This document shows positions 62,060 to 64,000 of a stretch of 64,000 nucleotides of DNA, in pieces (position 1 is the stretch's first letter; the number at the start of each line of letters is the position of its first letter). The DNA is from Clostridia bacterium (GTDB lineage Bacteria > Bacillota > Clostridia > Oscillospirales > Acutalibacteraceae): positions 18,829 to 82,828 of the forward strand of contig JAFQMC010000016.1 of the NCBI GenBank assembly GCA_017421045.1, written 5' to 3'. Made by a program: the position numbers and the translations under genes. The notes under the pieces are model-generated. The model was given only the letters and a program-made list of their open reading frames with translations, searched no databases and was not told the origin of the DNA.

Positions 62060-62097
62060 GGATAACGAGCAATATATGGTTGCCACTTCTTGTTCAT
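62056..62097 (-). CDS. Putative 13-aa leader peptide MNKKWQPYIARYP
   Basis: A 13-codon reading frame ending in Pro-stop whose TAA lies inside the 5' arm of the hairpin that hides the next ribosome site. A ribosome paused at its end would melt the stem and free translation of the sigma-like gene, as in erm and cat leaders. Its own ribosome site is weak, which lowers confidence. Confidence 0.45.
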   Translation of the reverse strand: MNKKWQPYIARYP

Positions 62098-62115
62098 AGC
62101 GTTTTACCAAAAAGA

Positions 62116-62184
62116 AAAAGCCGAACACTCAGGTCAGAAACTATCTGTGGTAAGATAGTTCATAACACTTAGTGTTCGGCTTTT
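62116..62184 (-). terminator. Terminator downstream of the com-like gene
   Basis: A 14-bp stem AAAAGCCGAACACT/AGTGTTCGGCTTTT enclosing a second hairpin (AACTATCT/AGATAGTT), with TTTTTCTTTTT on the minus strand. It lies upstream of the 13-codon ORF, so the sigma-like gene depends on read-through or an unseen promoter. Confidence 0.78.
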
Positions 62185-62357
62185 AGAACGTTTTACACTT
62201 TGCCATAAAACACATAGTTAATAAGCTATCCGTTTATTAGATAGTTCCGACTATAGTGTCCGGCAATTTGGTGTCGCACAACTTAATATAAAGCTATGAA
62301 CCCATGGGCGCGGTACGCTCAAATGTCCGTATTATTCAATTGTCCTTTCAAATTATT

Positions 62358-62534
62358 TTATGCAATTCTATATTTAATCCCACGGCCTCTACGCAAAGAT
62401 AAATCTATTCTTACTCTGCGATGACAATTTGGGCATTTCACTTCAACTACACCTGATGTAGCACCTATTTTGTCAAGTACACGCCAATTACAATTAGGGC
62501 ATCGTTTTATAACCTCAATCTTTACTTCGTTCAT
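62358..62534 (-). CDS. Com-like zinc-ribbon protein, 58 aa
   Basis: A 58-residue protein with two CXXC knuckles, CPNCNWRVLDKIG and CPNCHRRVRIDLSLR, and the spacing of the phage Mu Com translational regulator family. Its ATG overlaps the TGA of the ImmA gene (ATGA), so the two are translationally coupled. In Mu, Com activates mom translation by binding mRNA; the role in clostridial elements is unknown. It is too short for many gene finders, but the coupling and clean zinc-ribbon support it. Confidence 0.78.
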   Translation of the reverse strand: MNEVKIEVIKRCPNCNWRVLDKIGATSGVVEVKCPNCHRRVRIDLSLRRGRGIKYRIA

Positions 62535-63256
62535 GATATACCTCCATAAACATCCAACAATGCAGTAGGATTATCCAACTGTTCTCTGTCAAGTAAGCCT
62601 AAATATTTCATTCTGATTGCCAATGCTTTTTTTGATACTCCAAGGTATTCCGATAGCATTGAAAATCGTTTATATACATCTTGAAAATAAAATCTGTTAA
62701 CACAACTGATTTTATCTCCCAACCCAAACAGGAACATACCTTTCTGAACAAGGTATTTAGGTAGCAACAATGCAGAGGCAAGTGTATTTGCCTGCCATTC
62801 GTCCCAATCCTGAATGGGTTTTAAATTATCCGTTTCTGTTTTATAAAAATGTAGTCTTTCTGATGTCGTTACTACACCATACTCTTTCGGAAACATCATC
62901 TTAAAGATTTGGTGTGCCCCTTCGTGGGCTTTAGTAAAGTTACATCTTCCAAGTTTGCTTATATCTGTTTGTAATGACATTTCAATAACAACCGTTTTGC
63001 CATCCAAACACAAAATGTATTCCTCATCAGTTTCGTCATACACTAAAACATCAACCTCATCAAAAGATGTCAGTCCGAGTATTGATTCGTTTGACGATAA
63101 ATGAGCATACTCTATATTCAGTTTAAGAACCTTTGTCAAAAGAACATCGGGGTCAATCCTGTATAGCTCTCTGTCTTTTATTTCCGGAAGTTTTCTATAT
63201 TCGTTTATGATTCGCTCTGCTATTTCTTCAATATTGGCTCTTGATAGCACCTTCAC
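62531..63256 (-). CDS. ImmA/IrrE-family metallopeptidase
   Basis: A 241-residue protein with the zinc protease motif FTKAHEGAHQIFK (HExxH form HEGAH, about residue 118) and the downstream third-ligand block WDEWQANTLASALLLP. In ICEBs1 and phages, ImmA cleaves the ImmR repressor after DNA damage. No ImmR-type HTH gene is adjacent here. A GTG at 63256 with GAGGG 6 nt upstream is preferred over ATG at 63274 or longer starts. It forms an operon with the com-like gene and is preceded by a LexA-like box. Confidence 0.85.
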   Translation of the reverse strand: MKVLSRANIEEIAERIINEYRKLPEIKDRELYRIDPDVLLTKVLKLNIEYAHLSSNESILGLTSFDEVDVLVYDETDEEYILCLDGKTVVIEMSLQTDISKLGRCNFTKAHEGAHQIFKMMFPKEYGVVTTSERLHFYKTETDNLKPIQDWDEWQANTLASALLLPKYLVQKGMFLFGLGDKISCVNRFYFQDVYKRFSMLSEYLGVSKKALAIRMKYLGLLDREQLDNPTALLDVYGGIS

Positions 63257-63266
63257 TGTTATCCCT

Positions 63267-63374
63267 CTATTCATTACATTGTATATGATATAAAGTTCTA
63301 TATTGATGAAACTCTCCTTTTTCCAACCTAACATTTCCCAAAAACCATCTAAAAGAAGCGCATCTGTCGAACAT
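63267..63374 (-). CDS. Possible 35-aa upstream ORF of the ImmA gene
   Basis: An ATG at 63374 with AAGGA close upstream opens 35 codons (MFDRCASFRWFLGNVRLEKG...) ending TAG just before the ribosome site of the ImmA gene. Its start codon lies inside the LexA-like palindrome. It could be a leader or a small protein; no homologue is known to me. Confidence 0.35.
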   Translation of the reverse strand: MFDRCASFRWFLGNVRLEKGEFHQYRTLYHIQCNE

Positions 63375-63423
63375 TAGTTCCTTGTCGTGACTACATAATA
63401 ACAGAATTTTTGTTCGATTTCAA
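63368..63423 (-). promoter_or_regulatory. Promoter of the ImmA-Com operon with LexA-like boxes
   Basis: Minus-strand TTGAAA (63423-63418), 17 bp, TATTAT (63400-63395). A GAAC-N4-GTTC palindrome (CGAACATTAGTTCC, 63368-63381) lies just downstream, and a near-match GAACAAAAATTC lies in the spacer (63403-63414). GAAC-N4-GTTC is the core of clostridial/Bacillus LexA boxes, so SOS control is likely. Confidence 0.65.
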
Positions 63424-63498
63424 TACCTGTTTTCAAATTTATTACAATTTTGTCATTTTATACAAAATAGCATCTTTAAATTGCTATATAAAAAACAA

Positions 63499-63527
63499 AA
63501 GCTCGATACTAAATAAGCATCGAGCTT
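63499..63527 (-). terminator. Terminator of a decayed minus-strand gene
   Basis: A 9-bp stem AAGCTCGAT/ATCGAGCTT with TTTTGTTTTTT on the minus strand, immediately after the coding remnant at 63537-63615. Confidence 0.7.
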
Positions 63528-63536
63528 CAAAACATC

Positions 63537-63615
63537 TTAATAAATGTTATTATATTTTGAATTAAGTCTTTTCAACAGTTCTTCTACAAATTCATATATC
63601 TTCTCGAAGTTTACT
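63537..63615 (-). pseudogene. 3' remnant of an unidentified gene
   Basis: An open frame of about 25 codons (VNFEKIYEFVEELLKRLNSK...) ending in TAA before a terminator but with no start: its upstream end abuts a degenerate tRNA-Pro. It reads like the tail of a gene cut off by the recombination that placed the tRNA fragment. Confidence 0.4.
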
Positions 63616-63688
63616 GCTAGCGTGGCGCAGTTTGGATGCGCGCTTGCTTTGGGATTATGGTGCCGTTTTCATGGTCCTGTCCGAAGAA
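63616..63688 (+). pseudogene. Degenerate tRNA-Pro
   Basis: About 73 bases align with the intact tRNA-Pro(UGG) downstream: GTGGCGCAGTTTGG in the D-arm, TTTGGGA anticodon loop, GTGCCG variable region and a TTCATGGTCCTGTC T-arm. The acceptor arms do not pair and the anticodon stem is broken (TTGCT against TTATG), so it should not fold. Confidence 0.65.
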
Positions 63689-63735
63689 CCGCATAAACAC
63701 TGGCTTTTTTAGCTATTGAATTTCAATATTTTGGG

Positions 63736-63759
63736 TTTTGACCACAATTTTGACCACAA
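63736..63759. repeat. Tandem 12-bp direct repeat TTTTGACCACAA x2
   Basis: Two perfect adjacent copies (63736-63747, 63748-63759) between the degenerate and intact tRNA-Pro genes, a typical location for arm-type integrase binding sites or the 3' end of an integrase gene. No integrase is encoded here. Confidence 0.6.
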
Positions 63760-63827
63760 TTACAGACTTTTTCTGTCTGTTACATTTGTTCCGTCTGTTA
63801 CGGATCTTCACAAAGTTTTTATTATGT

Positions 63828-63904
63828 CGAGGCGTAGCTCAGTTTGGTAGAGTGCCTGGTTTGGGACCAGGATGCCGCAGGTTCAAGTCCTGTCGCCTCG
63901 ACCA
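63828..63904 (+). tRNA. tRNA-Pro(UGG)
   Basis: A 77-nt cloverleaf with encoded CCA: acceptor CGAGGCG/CGCCTCG, anticodon stem CCTGG/CCAGG with loop TTTGGGA giving UGG, and T-arm GGTTCAAGTCC. Confidence 0.96.
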
Positions 63905-63942
63905 AAAAAGGCAGTAAACATCAGGTTTTCTGCCTCATAAAT

Positions 63943-64000
63943 GGGAGCATAGCTCAGCTGGGAGAGCATCTGCCTTACAAGCAGAGGGTCACAGGTTCGA
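63943..64000 (+). tRNA. tRNA-Val(UAC), partial at window end
   Basis: Begins GGGAGCATAGCTCAGCTGGG; the anticodon stem TCTGC/GCAGA frames loop CTTACAA, giving anticodon UAC. The 3' part of the T-arm and acceptor run off the window. Confidence 0.93.

Noticed and set aside
1-64000. CRISPR array, rRNA operon or classical insertion sequence
   Set aside because: No regularly spaced direct repeats of CRISPR size, no rRNA-like stretches, and no transposase with terminal inverted repeats was seen.

Overview
The window looks like the chromosome of an obligately anaerobic gut or rumen Firmicute, most likely a Ruminococcus/Eubacterium siraeum-type member of the Oscillospiraceae. This is inferred from type I dockerin domains on secreted leucine-rich-repeat proteins, an HdrABC/MvhD electron-transfer operon, a CtsR-McsA-McsB-ClpC stress operon, an S-box riboswitch and strong AGGAGG ribosome sites. 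No sequence search was run, so the taxon is an inference.

Region by region. 1-7.3 kb (minus): malate dehydrogenase, fumarase, then HdrB, HdrC, HdrA, MvhD-like and FeS subunits running off the left edge. 7.4-17.1 kb (plus): sfsA, then a TrpR-family regulator (YerC) heading a complete histidine operon hisZGDCBHAF-IE-J. 17.1-24.6 kb (minus): a lipoprotein, the ctsR-mcsA-mcsB-clpC operon with three CtsR boxes, and htpG. 24.6-33.1 kb (minus): a complete shikimate/Phe/Tyr operon (DAHP synthase, tyrA, aroB, aroA, aroC, pheA, an aroE-aroK fusion, aroQ) preceded by a Phe/Tyr-codon leader peptide and terminator, i.e. ribosome-mediated attenuation. 33.3-34.3 kb: a stand-alone MgtE-type membrane domain behind a 300-nt leader with a short ORF and mutually exclusive hairpins that can hide the ribosome site. 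34.5-45.1 kb: tRNA-Leu(GAG), two large secreted LRR-dockerin proteins, an acyl-CoA ligase divergent from a small XRE regulator with two matching operators, and a lipoprotein ApbE flavin transferase. 45.4-54.6 kb: mazF, metK with a SAM riboswitch, an xpt-BMP-ABC purine/nucleoside uptake operon, a membrane protein, and a NusG-II/Gx-transporter pair.

54.7-63.7 kb is an AT-richer accessory island lying between damaged and intact tRNA genes. It holds a tRNA-Leu cut at its anticodon loop, a two-gene cassette (two-TM coiled-coil protein plus a 54-aa basic protein), a large serine recombinase, a 60-aa protein, an XPD/DinG-like helicase, a sigma-region-4-like protein whose ribosome site lies in a hairpin preceded by a 13-codon ORF, a Com-like zinc ribbon and an ImmA/IrrE peptidase with a LexA-like box at its promoter. 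The window ends with a degenerate tRNA-Pro, an intact tRNA-Pro(UGG) and the start of tRNA-Val(UAC).

How it fits together: amino-acid biosynthesis is organised as whole-pathway operons each with its own control (a TrpR-family repressor for His, leader-peptide attenuation plus a DAHP synthase N-terminal domain for Phe/Tyr, an S-box for SAM). Malate dehydrogenase and fumarase are co-transcribed with a bifurcation-type Hdr complex, which suggests electron disposal through malate/fumarate. The most unusual regulatory architecture is in 5' leaders: the aromatic attenuator, the Mg-transporter leader and the mobile-island sigma leader. No CRISPR array, rRNA or insertion sequence was seen.
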